Shown here: in pieces, positions 52,964-61,405 of the stretch
Layout: each line of letters begins with the position of its first letter
How positions within the stretch are numbered: position 1 is the stretch's first letter
Assembly: GCF_013155335.1 (NCBI RefSeq)
Contig: NZ_JABJQZ010000001.1
Location: 1,488,001-1,552,000 of the forward strand
Direction of reading: 5' to 3'
Origin: Nocardioides sp. zg-1230
Lineage (GTDB): Bacteria; Actinomycetota; Actinomycetes; Propionibacteriales; Nocardioidaceae
Length of the DNA stretch: 64,000 nt
Translations under genes and position numbers: made by a program
Notes under the pieces: model-generated
Told to the model about the DNA's origin: nothing
Databases searched by the model: none
The model's input: only the letters and a program-made list of their open reading frames with translations

Positions 52964-53056
52964 CGTGCCCCCACCGTCGAGGCGACGCAGCGTCAGCCTG
53001 ACGAGGAACCACACGACGACCGCGATCACAGCGACGACGAGCAGGACCTTCAGCAT
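52880..53056 (-). CDS. small single-span membrane protein
   Basis: A 58-residue protein: hydrophobic segment MLKVLLVVAVIAVVVWFLV followed by a basic turn (RLTLRRLDGGG) and a charged C-terminus (PRVIGPDDDPDFLRGLDRPR). Similar small proteins adjoin ccsB in other actinobacteria. TACATT (complement of 53063-53068) ends 6 bases before ATG 53056, indicating a leaderless message. It overlaps the last 84 bases of ccsB in antisense orientation. Confidence 0.75.
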   Translation of the reverse strand: MLKVLLVVAVIAVVVWFLVRLTLRRLDGGGTSRPRVIGPDDDPDFLRGLDRPRKPEDD

Positions 53057-53062
53057 TCCTCC

Positions 53063-53086
53063 AATGTAATGGGGTGCGCCTAGTCT
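53063..53086. promoter_or_regulatory. divergent leaderless promoters
   Basis: TACATT on the minus strand (53063-53068) and TAGTCT on the plus strand (53081-53086) each end 6 bases before a start codon (ATG 53056 and GTG 53093). Both genes are small membrane proteins. Confidence 0.55.
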
Positions 53087-53092
53087 TGAGGC

Positions 53093-53356
53093 GTGAAGGA
53101 GTTCGTTGTCTACACCGTCATGCGGATCGCGTTGTTCCTGGCGTCGTTCGGCGTCGTGGTGGGTGTCATGGCCCTGGTCTTCGACGGTCGCTACAACCTC
53201 TTCTGGGCCGTGATCCTGGCGTTCCTGATCTCCGGCATCGCGTCGTACTTCATCCTCAACCGCCAGCGCGAGGCCTTCGCACGGCGCGTAGAGTCGCGCG
53301 CGTCCCGGGCCTCCGCGGCCTTCGAGGAGCGCAAGGCGCGCGAGGACCAGGACTGA
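53093..53356 (+). CDS. DUF4229-type small membrane protein
   Basis: An 87-residue protein with two membrane spans (about 8-30 and 36-53) separated by a short loop (FDGRYN) and a charged, coiled-coil C-terminus (RQREAFARRVESRASRASAAFEERKARED). This matches the actinobacterial DUF4229 family of unknown function. GTG 53093 follows TAGTCT after 6 bases with no ribosome site. It is convergent with the lipoprotein gene downstream. Confidence 0.8.
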   Translation: MKEFVVYTVMRIALFLASFGVVVGVMALVFDGRYNLFWAVILAFLISGIASYFILNRQREAFARRVESRASRASAAFEERKAREDQD

Positions 53357-53366
53357 CGCTCGGGGA

Positions 53367-53726
53367 TCACCTGTCCTCGAGCACGCTGTCGTCCTCTCCC
53401 CGGATGGTCCACACCTGGCCGGGGCACCACCTCTCGCTGAGCTCGGCGAACACCGTGCCGTCCTTGGTGGTGACTTCGAGGTCCGTGTCAGAGCAGTCGT
53501 TGATGGTCAGCTGCCACCTCCCGCCGTCGGGCGGGATGCGCTCGACGTTGTAGAGCACCTGGTCGGTCTCGTTGACGATGTCGAGCCCACCACCGAGGCT
53601 CTCGCACGCCGTGGCAGCCCCGGCGACCAAGGCAAGCAGGAGCACCGCTCCAGAGCGCTTCACCCCGCCACCCCGGACCCGGCTTCTCCCTGGCACCACG
53701 TCGTCGTGCGCGGGCGCTGGCGTCAT
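53367..53726 (-). CDS. putative small lipoprotein
   Basis: A 119-residue exported protein. The N-region is basic, followed by a hydrophobic signal (AVLLLALVAGAATAC, lipobox-like ATAC at about 41-44) and a small beta-rich domain with three cysteines (NDCSD, RWCPG plus the lipidated one). No family is recognised. ATG 53726 is supported by TAGCGT (complement of 53734-53739) ending 7 bases upstream; an internal GTG at 53663 would give a shorter signal peptide with GGTGGCGGG before it. Confidence 0.65.
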   Translation of the reverse strand: MTPAPAHDDVVPGRSRVRGGGVKRSGAVLLLALVAGAATACESLGGGLDIVNETDQVLYNVERIPPDGGRWQLTINDCSDTDLEVTTKDGTVFAELSERWCPGQVWTIRGEDDSVLEDR

Positions 53727-53912
53727 GGTCCGGACGCTAGCGAACACTCGCGCGGATCCCGGACATGAACGTGCTGGTCACGGCAGATGAGTGCATCGGT
53801 CCCGGCCCCGTGCGTACCTAAGCCTCTGCCTCGCCGCCCGATCTCGCGATTGGCTGGAGCCAGGTCCCGGGAGACAGAGGACGGACCGGGTGGTCCGGAC
53901 GGGAGGATCGAG

Positions 53913-54200
53913 ATGTACGCCTTGCCTCGCACTCCGATGGGTCGCCGCGCGCTGTGGCTCCTGCTTCCCGTGCTGCTCTACCTGGTGCTTCCTGTGTGGA
54001 TCCTCGTCTCCTACTTGCCACGGGCGCTGAGCATCGCCATCGGCATCGGCATCATCGGGCTCGCTCTCGCCTCCCTCGTCACCTCGGGCCTGGCCATCTT
54101 CCGCGAGAAGGAACGATCGGTGCTGGTGATCGTGCTCGCGTCCCTCACGTTCCTGATCGTCTTCGCCTCCGCCGTCGGTGAGGTCCTCGGCGGACACTGA
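53913..54200 (+). CDS. small three-span membrane protein
   Basis: A 95-residue protein, MYALPRTPMGRRALW followed by three hydrophobic segments (about 16-35, 40-60, 71-92). Function unknown. ATG 53913 has GGGAGGA 5 bases upstream; the frame is open 126 bases further upstream but that part is not protein-like. Its 3' end overlaps the convergent decayed metallo-beta-lactamase frame. Confidence 0.7.
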   Translation: MYALPRTPMGRRALWLLLPVLLYLVLPVWILVSYLPRALSIAIGIGIIGLALASLVTSGLAIFREKERSVLVIVLASLTFLIVFASAVGEVLGGH

Positions 54201-54747
54201 GCTCGGGTCGGCTCGCGTAGAACGGGTCCCAGCGTCGAACACGTGGACCATGGGCGGACTCGGCCTCGCCGAGAGCGAGACCTGTTCCAAGCGCCTGGGC
54301 GGTCGTCGACCTCGTCGTGGTCAGGTCATGGGAGCTGGCCAGCCGTCGCAGCTGGGCGGCGGCGTCCAGCTGGACGGGGGGACCGTGGCCCACGAGGACG
54401 ACCTGCGGCTCCAGAGCGGCCAGCTTGCGGACCGACGCCTCGGCCGTCGACATGTCAGCCGTGAACTCCCGCATGGGGCCTTGCAGCCCGTCGAGGGTGC
54501 TGGTGATGGCGTCGCCGGCGACGAGCACCTTCGAATCGGTGTCGAAGACGGCGATGTGGCCGGGGGTGTGCCCGGGGGTGTCGACCACCTGCAGGCCGAA
54601 GACCTCCTCACCGTCTGCGACCGGCCGCAGGAGCCGCCCCGACGTGCCGGCGGCTCCCAGCACCGCCCCGATCTCCTCCACGCGACTGCCGAGGCCGCAG
54701 TCGACCAGCGCCGCCTCCTGGCCGCGTACGAGCACGTAGGCCGACAC
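54145..54747 (-). pseudogene. metallo-beta-lactamase-fold hydrolase remnant
   Basis: A 200-codon frame containing AYVLVRGQEAALVDCGLG, VVDTPGHTPGHIAVFD, VLVAGDAI and VLVGHGPPV, clearly from an MBL-fold hydrolase. The HxHxDH metal-binding motif, which should fall between EIGAVLGAAG and RLLRPVADGEEVFGL, is missing, as is the upstream strand: about 40 residues are deleted in frame. The N-terminus is also short and the last 20 codons are antisense to the neighbouring gene. It is probably non-functional, unless the deletion created a non-enzymatic protein. Confidence 0.6.
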
Positions 54748-54832
54748 GTTTACCTCTGAGCGTGCGACGACGTCGAACGGCCGTCAAGGCGCAAGGCTGG
54801 TCCCTCCGAACCAGGGTCAGGTCGCGCCCCCG

Positions 54833-56089
54833 TCAGAACCCCGTGAGGTTGTACGCCGGCTCGCTGAGGTCGGCCATCGCGGCGAAGCGGCGTACGGCCT
54901 CGGGCGCCCCGTCGACGCGGCCCGCCCGGTGCAGCTGCAGGACGGGGACGCCGCCGAGGTAGAGCGAGCCGAGCATCTCGCTCGTCAGCCTGACGTCGGC
55001 ATCGGCGTCCGTTCGGACGAGCTCCGCGACGCCGTCGCGCGTGACGACCTCGTAGCGTCCGGCCGCGTGACCCAGCGGGTCGTCGACCTCGAGCACGAGC
55101 GCCCCGTCGGCGGCCCACGGGCGGGCGGCGAGCGCCCGTGGGACGTCGAGGACCCGCAGCCAGAGGAACTCCTGGAGCTCGGTGGTCTTCACGCGGTTGA
55201 GGTCCGTCAGCGCCCACATCAGCGGGTCGTCGGGGTGGAAGAGGCCGAAGCTCACGGTCTTCACCCGGTCGATCGCCGCGAGGAACGACCACAGGCCGAG
55301 CTGGGCCTGCGGGGTCAGGGCGGCCATCTCGTCGACGCTCACCGTGTCCTTCTCGCCGTGCTGGAAGACGGCGAAGCCGTCGACCTGCCCGTCCTGGTCG
55401 AGGTGCAGGGCGACCCGGATCTTGCGGTGGGAGCCGCTGCCGTTGAAGTCGTAGGCGCCGGTGTGGATGTCCTGGTACTGCGTCGGCCACTCGACCGAGC
55501 CGCGCTGCCGGGCGTGGAAGGCATCGAACACCGCCTTGACGTGCGGCCAGGCGTCGATCGGCTCGAGGAGCTCGACGCGGCCGGCGTCGGTGAAGTCGCG
55601 GAACGCGAAGCCGGGGGTGGTGTGGACCTCCACGGCATGGCGGAACGTCGCCGGCCCGAAGCCCCAGCGGCCGTAGATCGTGGCCTCCGACGCGGTCAGG
55701 GCCGCCATCGGGACGCCCTGCTCGACGGCGTCGGCCAGGTCGTCCTCGATCATCCGGCGCAGCAGGCCGCGGCGCCGGTGGGCGGCGCTCGTGGTGACGT
55801 CGGTGACCATCCGCAGCGGCAGCAGCTCCCGACCGGCGTTGAGGGTCTTGTCGAGGCTGGCGTAGGTCGCCACCGGCATCGGCCCAGCGCCGAACTCGCC
55901 GGCGGGCAGCCACGCGCCACGCACCGTCACCCGGTCCTCGCGGTAGTGGCCCACCCACCGGTCGATCAGCTCGTCGTCGGGTCGCGGGTCGCGAAAGCCG
56001 CGCAGGACCGCACCGACCCAGCCTCTGCGCCGGGCGGACGCGTCGTCGGAGTCGTCGGCGAGGTCGAGGATCGCGAAGTCGTAGTCCAC
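54833..56089 (-). CDS. Eis-type GNAT family N-acetyltransferase
   Basis: A 418-residue acetyltransferase with two GNAT-like halves and an SCP2-like C-terminal domain. Seen motifs: PVATYASLDKTLNAG, MVTDVTTSAAHRRRGLLRRMIEDDL (acetyl-CoA pyrophosphate loop), LTASEATIYGRWGFGPAT and C-terminal PAYNLTGF, ending in the Phe whose carboxylate serves in Eis catalysis. Relatives acetylate aminoglycosides or protein lysines; the natural substrate is unknown. TAGCGT ends 6 bases before GTG 56089, giving a leaderless geometry. Confidence 0.9.
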   Translation of the reverse strand: MDYDFAILDLADDSDDASARRRGWVGAVLRGFRDPRPDDELIDRWVGHYREDRVTVRGAWLPAGEFGAGPMPVATYASLDKTLNAGRELLPLRMVTDVTTSAAHRRRGLLRRMIEDDLADAVEQGVPMAALTASEATIYGRWGFGPATFRHAVEVHTTPGFAFRDFTDAGRVELLEPIDAWPHVKAVFDAFHARQRGSVEWPTQYQDIHTGAYDFNGSGSHRKIRVALHLDQDGQVDGFAVFQHGEKDTVSVDEMAALTPQAQLGLWSFLAAIDRVKTVSFGLFHPDDPLMWALTDLNRVKTTELQEFLWLRVLDVPRALAARPWAADGALVLEVDDPLGHAAGRYEVVTRDGVAELVRTDADADVRLTSEMLGSLYLGGVPVLQLHRAGRVDGAPEAVRRFAAMADLSEPAYNLTGF

Positions 56090-56151
56090 CCGGCCACGCT
56101 AGTGAGCGCGCCGGGCTCAGGCCACCGGGTTTGTCGCCCGGTCCTCGGGGC

Positions 56152-57042
56152 TCAGCCCAGCACGAGCAGCGGCGCTGCGACCAGGACCGACCAGAGCAGC
56201 TCCGAGGCGCCGGTGGCGGCCAGGACGGGGATGAGGGCCGGGCCGTTCGCACCGCCGAGGACGGCCCGGGTGGGGGGCAGTGCGCGAGCGAGGAACCCGA
56301 GGCCGAGGAGCGCCCACCAGGTGGTGGCGACGGCCACGGCGACCACGGCGGCCGCGGCGACCAGCACGAGAAAGGCGTAGAGGGACCGGGTGCGCTCGTC
56401 GCCGAGCCGCACCGCGAGCGTCCGCTTGCCCGCGACGGTGTCGGTCGGGATGTCACGGAGGTTGTTGGCCACGAGGATGGCGCACGCGAGCGCGCCGATG
56501 CCGGTGCCGGCGTAGAGGGCCGGCCACTCCCACGTCTCGGTCAGCACGTAGGTCGTGCCCACGACCGCGACGAGGCCGAAGAAGACGAACACCATCACCT
56601 CGCCGAGGCCGAGGTAGCCGTAGGGCTTTCCGCCGCCGGTGTAGAACCAGGCGGCCACGACGCACACCAGTCCGACCGCGACCAGCCACCACGCCGTCGT
56701 GGCAGCGAGGACGAGGCCGGCCACGGCGGCGACGCCGAAGGCGGCGAAGGCCGCCGCCTTCACGGCGCGAGGCGACGCCGCGCCCGACCCGACGAGCCGC
56801 ATCGGCCCGACGCGGTCGGCGTCGGTCCCGCGGACCCCGTCGGAGTAGTCGTTGGCGTAGTTGACCCCGACCTGGAGCGCCAGGCTGACGACGAGCGCGA
56901 GCAGGGCCTTCCACCACTGGAGGTCGCCGAGCGGGGCCTGGTCGACGTACGCCGCCACGCCGGTGCCGGCGAGCACGGGAGCGACCGCCGCAGGGAGGGT
57001 GCGCGGCCGGGCGCCGGCGAGCCAGTCAGCGGAGGAGGTCAC
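56152..57042 (-). CDS. menA: 1,4-dihydroxy-2-naphthoate polyprenyltransferase
   Basis: UbiA-family enzyme that attaches the polyprenyl chain to DHNA to make demethylmenaquinone in the membrane. The 296 residues have ARPRTLPAAVAPVLAGTGVAA, the Asp motif QVGVNYANDYSDGVRGTDADR, and the second motif NNLRDIPTDTVAGKRTLAVRLGD, with eight or nine spans. CACAAT ends 6 bases before GTG 57042, giving a leaderless geometry. menE and menC lie about 6 kb to the right on the opposite strand. Confidence 0.95.
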   Translation of the reverse strand: MTSSADWLAGARPRTLPAAVAPVLAGTGVAAYVDQAPLGDLQWWKALLALVVSLALQVGVNYANDYSDGVRGTDADRVGPMRLVGSGAASPRAVKAAAFAAFGVAAVAGLVLAATTAWWLVAVGLVCVVAAWFYTGGGKPYGYLGLGEVMVFVFFGLVAVVGTTYVLTETWEWPALYAGTGIGALACAILVANNLRDIPTDTVAGKRTLAVRLGDERTRSLYAFLVLVAAAAVVAVAVATTWWALLGLGFLARALPPTRAVLGGANGPALIPVLAATGASELLWSVLVAAPLLVLG

Positions 57043-57054
57043 CGCCGGATTGTG

Positions 57055-58407
57055 TCAGGAGCCGAGCGGGCTGGCGCCGCCAGGCTCCGCCGGCTGCTCC
57101 ACCGTCGGCGGCCCCAGCGGCGCGGGCTCGGCGGCCTTCGCCGACGACGTCGCGTCGGCCAGGATGTCGGCCGGCACGTGCTGCTCGAGGAAGCGGCGGG
57201 CCAGGCGCACGGACGGGTGCAGGCCCACCGCCGCCGCGGTGACGAGGGCGGCGATGACCAGCCAGCCGAGCGAGCTCCAGTCCATCACGAGGAACGTGTA
57301 GAGGGCGGGCGCCCAGACGCGGCCCAGCGTGCCCATCAGCTCGGCTGCGCCCTGGTACTCGCCGCGGCGGCGCGGGTCCATCAGCTCGGCCTCGAAGGTC
57401 CAGCTGGCGGCCGAGAGGAAGAGCTCGGCGCCGGTGAGGGTCACGTGGCCGAGGAAGAACAGCACGACCGTCAGCAGGCCGAGGGTGTGGTGGGTCGACA
57501 GCGTGATGACGCAGGAGACGATGAAGAAGACGGTCGAGATCCGGATCGCCCGCAGCCCGGTCGAGAGGTCGCGGACCCCGCGCGCGGCGGCCAGCGGCAG
57601 CAGGATGCACATCACCGTGTTGGTGCCGAAGAGGAAGGCGAGCACCACCCACGGGGCGTCGGTCTTCTGCACCAGCCAGAGCGGGATGACGAGGTTGAGG
57701 ATGACCTGGTTGGTCCACAGCGTGCCGTTGCAGAACGACGCGGCCAGCCAGCCGACGTTCTTCATCGGTCCGGGGCCCTCGACCCGGACCTTGCGCTCCT
57801 CGGTGGTCTTGAGGTCGTGGGAGGCCGGGGGGAGGCGGGTGACGTTGACGGCGTTGAACGCGAAGACGGCCGCGGTGAACCACGGCAGCGCCGAGATCAC
57901 CGTCAGCGACTCCGTGGCGAGGGCGATGCCACCGGCGAGCGCGCCGAGGGTGAACCCGACGTTGAGCGCGGAGTACATGTAGGCGCGCGACTCGACGCGC
58001 TCGGCCGCGGGGAGCACGTCGATCGTGTACGCCCCGTGGGCGGCGCCGCCCAATGAGCCGACCACCTCCAGGGCCACGGCGAGGGCGACGTAGCCGGCGA
58101 AGCTGTCGATGAAGGGCCAGCTGCACACCAGCGCCGCCTGGCCGGCGGAGCTGATCGCCCAGCAGCGCTTGGGGCCGAAGCGGTCGACGACCTTGCCCAT
58201 CGGGTAGGCCGCGATGAACGCCGCGATGCCCGCCAGCGTCAGGCCGAGGCCGACCTGCGGCCCGGTCAGGCCGACCACCTCGGTGAAGAACACCGCCGAC
58301 CCCGCCATGAAGGTGCCCTCGCCGAGGGCGAACAGCAGCGACTGGGTCGAGAGGCGACCGGCGAGCCGAGAGGGTGGGGTGAGGTAGGCGATCAGCGCTG
58401 TGAACAT
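57055..58407 (-). CDS. MFS transporter
   Basis: Twelve-span major facilitator of 450 residues with GPQVGLGLTLAGIAAFIAAYPMGKVVDRFGPKRCW (loop 2-3 signature D-R-x-G-x-K/R). The central loop is about 25 residues (KTTEERKVRVEGPGPMKN). The C-terminal tail is long and hydrophilic (about 50 residues). Substrate unknown; drug-efflux-like. No clear ribosome site is seen before ATG 58407; it is 12 bases upstream of menA and could be co-transcribed with it. Confidence 0.9.
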   Translation of the reverse strand: MFTALIAYLTPPSRLAGRLSTQSLLFALGEGTFMAGSAVFFTEVVGLTGPQVGLGLTLAGIAAFIAAYPMGKVVDRFGPKRCWAISSAGQAALVCSWPFIDSFAGYVALAVALEVVGSLGGAAHGAYTIDVLPAAERVESRAYMYSALNVGFTLGALAGGIALATESLTVISALPWFTAAVFAFNAVNVTRLPPASHDLKTTEERKVRVEGPGPMKNVGWLAASFCNGTLWTNQVILNLVIPLWLVQKTDAPWVVLAFLFGTNTVMCILLPLAAARGVRDLSTGLRAIRISTVFFIVSCVITLSTHHTLGLLTVVLFFLGHVTLTGAELFLSAASWTFEAELMDPRRRGEYQGAAELMGTLGRVWAPALYTFLVMDWSSLGWLVIAALVTAAAVGLHPSVRLARRFLEQHVPADILADATSSAKAAEPAPLGPPTVEQPAEPGGASPLGS

Positions 58408-58480
58408 CGCCGGCCATTCTCGTCGGTCGCACCGACAGTGTCCTGCGATTTTCGGACGCCGCCGCGCCGCGGGAGCGGGC

Positions 58481-59821
58481 TCAGGCTCGCGGACCCAGCC
58501 CCACCCAGCGCCGGGCTCCGGCCGAGCTGACCGCGATGAGGATGAGGACGGAGATGGCGGTGCTCGTCAGGACGAGGAAGTGCACCTCGGCGGCGGCGCC
58601 GAGGTCGAGCAGCTGCGTGACCGCCTCCGCGGTGCACACGACCATGAGGGCGGTCCGGGCCCACGCGCGGTGGGCGAGCATGAACACCCACAGGCCGATC
58701 AGGAGCAGGGCGCTGCCTCCCATCACGGCGACCTCGCGGGCCGAGGCGGTGGTCGGGGCGCTCGCGCTCTGGAAGGCGGCGACGAGGACGGTCGCCAGGG
58801 TCACGGTGGCCTTGCCGATGCTCATCACGGCCGCGGCGAGGAGGCTCGGCGGCGGGACCCGGTGGGAGGCCGCGCGCGACAACGCGTCGGTGGCCTGCTC
58901 CACCCGGTCCGGCTCCGGCGCCTGCAGTCCGGTCAGGTCGAGGATCGGCAGGCTCCCGTCGGTGCGTACGACGTCGCCGCCACCGTTGCGGGTGGTGAAG
59001 GCGCTGGAGTAGTCCTTGACGACCCGAAGGGAGGCGTCCGGGACCGCGTAGCGGACGGTGTCGACGACGTAGTCGCGCTCGATGTCGATGTCGGCGTCCA
59101 CCCGGTGGGTCACCTGGAGGGTGAACAGGGAGATGCCGACCGCCTTGTCGTACGTCGCGGCCGCCAGCCACTGCACCTCGAACCCGCCGGGCAGCTTCCA
59201 GCCGTGCGGGACCGGCCAGAACCGCACGTGGTGGCGCTGCGACGGATTGCCGTCGACCTCCTGCTGGTAGGCGAAGGCCTGCCGCCGACCGAAGAGGAAC
59301 AGCGACGAGACCGGGGCCTCGGGGTAGGGGCGGCGCAGCACCGACGAGACCACGATCCGCCACGAGGAGCGGATGGTGAGCTCGTCGGCAAGGGTCCAGC
59401 CGGCTCGGCGCAGGGCAGCATGGATGTCAGCCTCGGTGCCGTCCACCGCCAGGTTGACCGGGTCGCCGAGCACGCCCACGTCGGTCAGGGTCCGTCCGAT
59501 GAAGTAGTCGGGCACGTAGACCTTCGAGAGCACCTCCTGCAGGCGCGGCAGCCCCACGTAGGCCAGCAGCAGCCAGAACAGGAGCACCGCGCCGATCGCG
59601 TACCAGCCGTCGTCGAAGCCGACCGCGATCACGATCCATCCCAGCCACATCACGAGCACGGTGCCGATCACGAAGAACGCGCCGTCGACGATCTCCTGCA
59701 CCGGCCAGAGCGGGATGCTCGAGACGTCGTCCGGTGCCAGCTCGAAGGCGGGTGGCGACGTCGGAGGCGGCGCGTCCACGGCCTCGCCGCGGCGCCAGTC
59801 GTCGGCGGGTGCGACCCCCAT
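58481..59821 (-). CDS. membrane protein of unknown function
   Basis: A 446-residue protein with two N-terminal membrane spans (about 47-68 and 76-93), a central soluble domain of about 240 residues rich in beta strands (LGVDGTEAD, SSWRIVVSSVLRRP, HHVRFWPVPHGWKLPGGFEVQWLAAATYD), and four C-terminal spans (about 325-440). No known family is recognised. ATG 59821 follows GAGGAGGGT. It sits between MFS/menA and an alpha/beta hydrolase; no role can be assigned. Confidence 0.75.
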   Translation of the reverse strand: MGVAPADDWRRGEAVDAPPPTSPPAFELAPDDVSSIPLWPVQEIVDGAFFVIGTVLVMWLGWIVIAVGFDDGWYAIGAVLLFWLLLAYVGLPRLQEVLSKVYVPDYFIGRTLTDVGVLGDPVNLAVDGTEADIHAALRRAGWTLADELTIRSSWRIVVSSVLRRPYPEAPVSSLFLFGRRQAFAYQQEVDGNPSQRHHVRFWPVPHGWKLPGGFEVQWLAAATYDKAVGISLFTLQVTHRVDADIDIERDYVVDTVRYAVPDASLRVVKDYSSAFTTRNGGGDVVRTDGSLPILDLTGLQAPEPDRVEQATDALSRAASHRVPPPSLLAAAVMSIGKATVTLATVLVAAFQSASAPTTASAREVAVMGGSALLLIGLWVFMLAHRAWARTALMVVCTAEAVTQLLDLGAAAEVHFLVLTSTAISVLILIAVSSAGARRWVGLGPRA

Positions 59822-59952
59822 GGGTGACCCTCCTCGTTCTCCACGGGACCTTCGCAGGCTACCGAAGCCGGACCGGCGGCGGGTCCCCAGAAATCGCGAT
59901 GCTCGTGCGCCGGCCGCGGCGGGGACCGTGCCGGGAGCACTAGCCTCGGCCC

Positions 59953-60777
59953 ATGAGGGCCCACCCCGGACCAGGCGACGGCTGGGTGGACGAGCGGCGG
60001 CAGGTGGGAGGCACGTCGGTCCACTGCCGGCGCAGCACGTCCGGTGACGGTGTTCCCATCGTCCACCTGCACGGGTTCGCGATCTCCGGTGCCTACCTGA
60101 TGCCGACCGCCCGGGCGCTGGCCGCTCGCGGGGTCAACGTGGTGCCGGACCTTCCCGGCTACGGGCGCAGCGAGCGCCGGGACCACGTCCTCGACATCCC
60201 GGCCCTGGCCGAGTGCACCATCGCGCTCCTCGACGACCTCGAGATCGACGAGGCCGTCCTGGTCGGGAACTCGATGGGCTGCGCGATCAGCCTGGAGGTC
60301 GCGCACAGCGCGCCCGAGCGGGTGAACCGGCTCGTCCTCGTCTCGCCGGCTGGAGGGGTGCACAACCAGCCCTTGGGCCGCGCCGTCGGTCAGCTGGCGC
60401 GGGACGTGTTCCGGGAGAGCACGAGGATGTTCCCCGTCGCTCTCCCCGACTACGTGAGGTTCGGGCCACTGAACGGGCTGCGGCTCTTCGCCGAGCTGAC
60501 CCGCTTCCCGTCCCTCGAGCGACTGGTGCACACCCCCGTCCCGACCCTTGCCGTACTGGGGACCCGCGATCCGCTCCTGCCGCCCCCCGGCCGCATCCGC
60601 GAGGTGGCCCGGCTCGCCCCGGAGCACCTGACGGTCGCCCTGGTCGACCGGGCCGCGCACGCCGTGAACTTCAGCCACCCCGTGGAGCTGGCAGGCGTGA
60701 TCGGGGCATGGCTCGACGACGCGATCGGTGACGGCTCGCACCTCCCGCCCGGGGTGCGGGTGGCTGCCGCCACGTGA
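59953..60777 (+). CDS. alpha/beta hydrolase
   Basis: A 274-residue serine hydrolase with oxyanion-hole HGFAISG, nucleophile elbow VLVGNSMGCAISLE (Ser about 108), acid in TRDPLLP and catalytic His in DRAAHAVNFSHP. The cap and pocket residues look like MhpC/dienelactone-type hydrolases. Some members act in menaquinone synthesis (MenH), but the typical MenH context is not decisive here. TAGCCT (59941-59946) ends 6 bases before ATG, giving a leaderless geometry. Confidence 0.88.
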   Translation: MRAHPGPGDGWVDERRQVGGTSVHCRRSTSGDGVPIVHLHGFAISGAYLMPTARALAARGVNVVPDLPGYGRSERRDHVLDIPALAECTIALLDDLEIDEAVLVGNSMGCAISLEVAHSAPERVNRLVLVSPAGGVHNQPLGRAVGQLARDVFRESTRMFPVALPDYVRFGPLNGLRLFAELTRFPSLERLVHTPVPTLAVLGTRDPLLPPPGRIREVARLAPEHLTVALVDRAAHAVNFSHPVELAGVIGAWLDDAIGDGSHLPPGVRVAAAT

Positions 60778-60906
60778 CCCGATCGGGGAACGATCGCGTC
60801 CCGTCCTCCCTCGCCGGGTGTGAGGACAACGCAGCGGCCGCACCGGAGACTGGCTGCGGCCCAGCCCGCTCGGGGTGCGGCCACCGCGCACGGAAGGGAC
60901 GATGGC

Positions 60907-61383
60907 GTGACGACCAAGAGTGACTTCTCCGAGGAGGACTGGGCCCGGATCGTGCGGGCGCCGTTCGTGGCCGGGCTGGCGATCTCCCTCGCCGACCCCG
61001 GCGGCCCCATCGAGGCCGCGAAGGAGACGATGGCGGCGATGAAGTCGGCCACCAGTCCGCCGAGCCGCGAAGAGCTCCTGGCCGACGTGGCGCTCGACGT
61101 CCAGGCGATGGTGCAGGAGCGCCGGCACCCGCTCAAGGGCTACAAGCCCACGGGTCCGGCGGTCGGGGACCAGGTGGTCGGCGAGCTCCGTGCCGTGGTG
61201 GCGATCGTGGCCGCCAAGGCCACTGCCGAGGAGGCGGCGGCGTACGGCGCGTGGTTGCTGGCGAGTGCCGAGGCCGCGGCCGCGGCCGCCAAGGAGGGCG
61301 GCTTCATGGGCTTCGGCGCGGAGCAGGTCAGCGCGGGCGAGCAGGCGATGCTCGACCGGGTCCGCGAGGCCGTCGCCACCTGA
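60907..61383 (+). CDS. conserved small helical protein of unknown function
   Basis: A 158-residue, Ala-rich, helical protein. It opens with DFSEEDWARIVRAPFVAGLAISLADPGGPIEAAKETMAAM, a segment that looks conserved, and ends with EEAAAYGAWLLASAEAAAAAAKEGGFMGFGAEQVSAGEQAMLDRVREAV. It has no signal peptide or membrane span. GAAGGGA precedes GTG 60907. I cannot assign a function; the gene stands alone between a hydrolase and a convergent exported protein. Confidence 0.7.
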   Translation: MTTKSDFSEEDWARIVRAPFVAGLAISLADPGGPIEAAKETMAAMKSATSPPSREELLADVALDVQAMVQERRHPLKGYKPTGPAVGDQVVGELRAVVAIVAAKATAEEAAAYGAWLLASAEAAAAAAKEGGFMGFGAEQVSAGEQAMLDRVREAVAT

Positions 61384-61405
61384 GGCGACCTGGGCGGTTC
61401 GGGCC

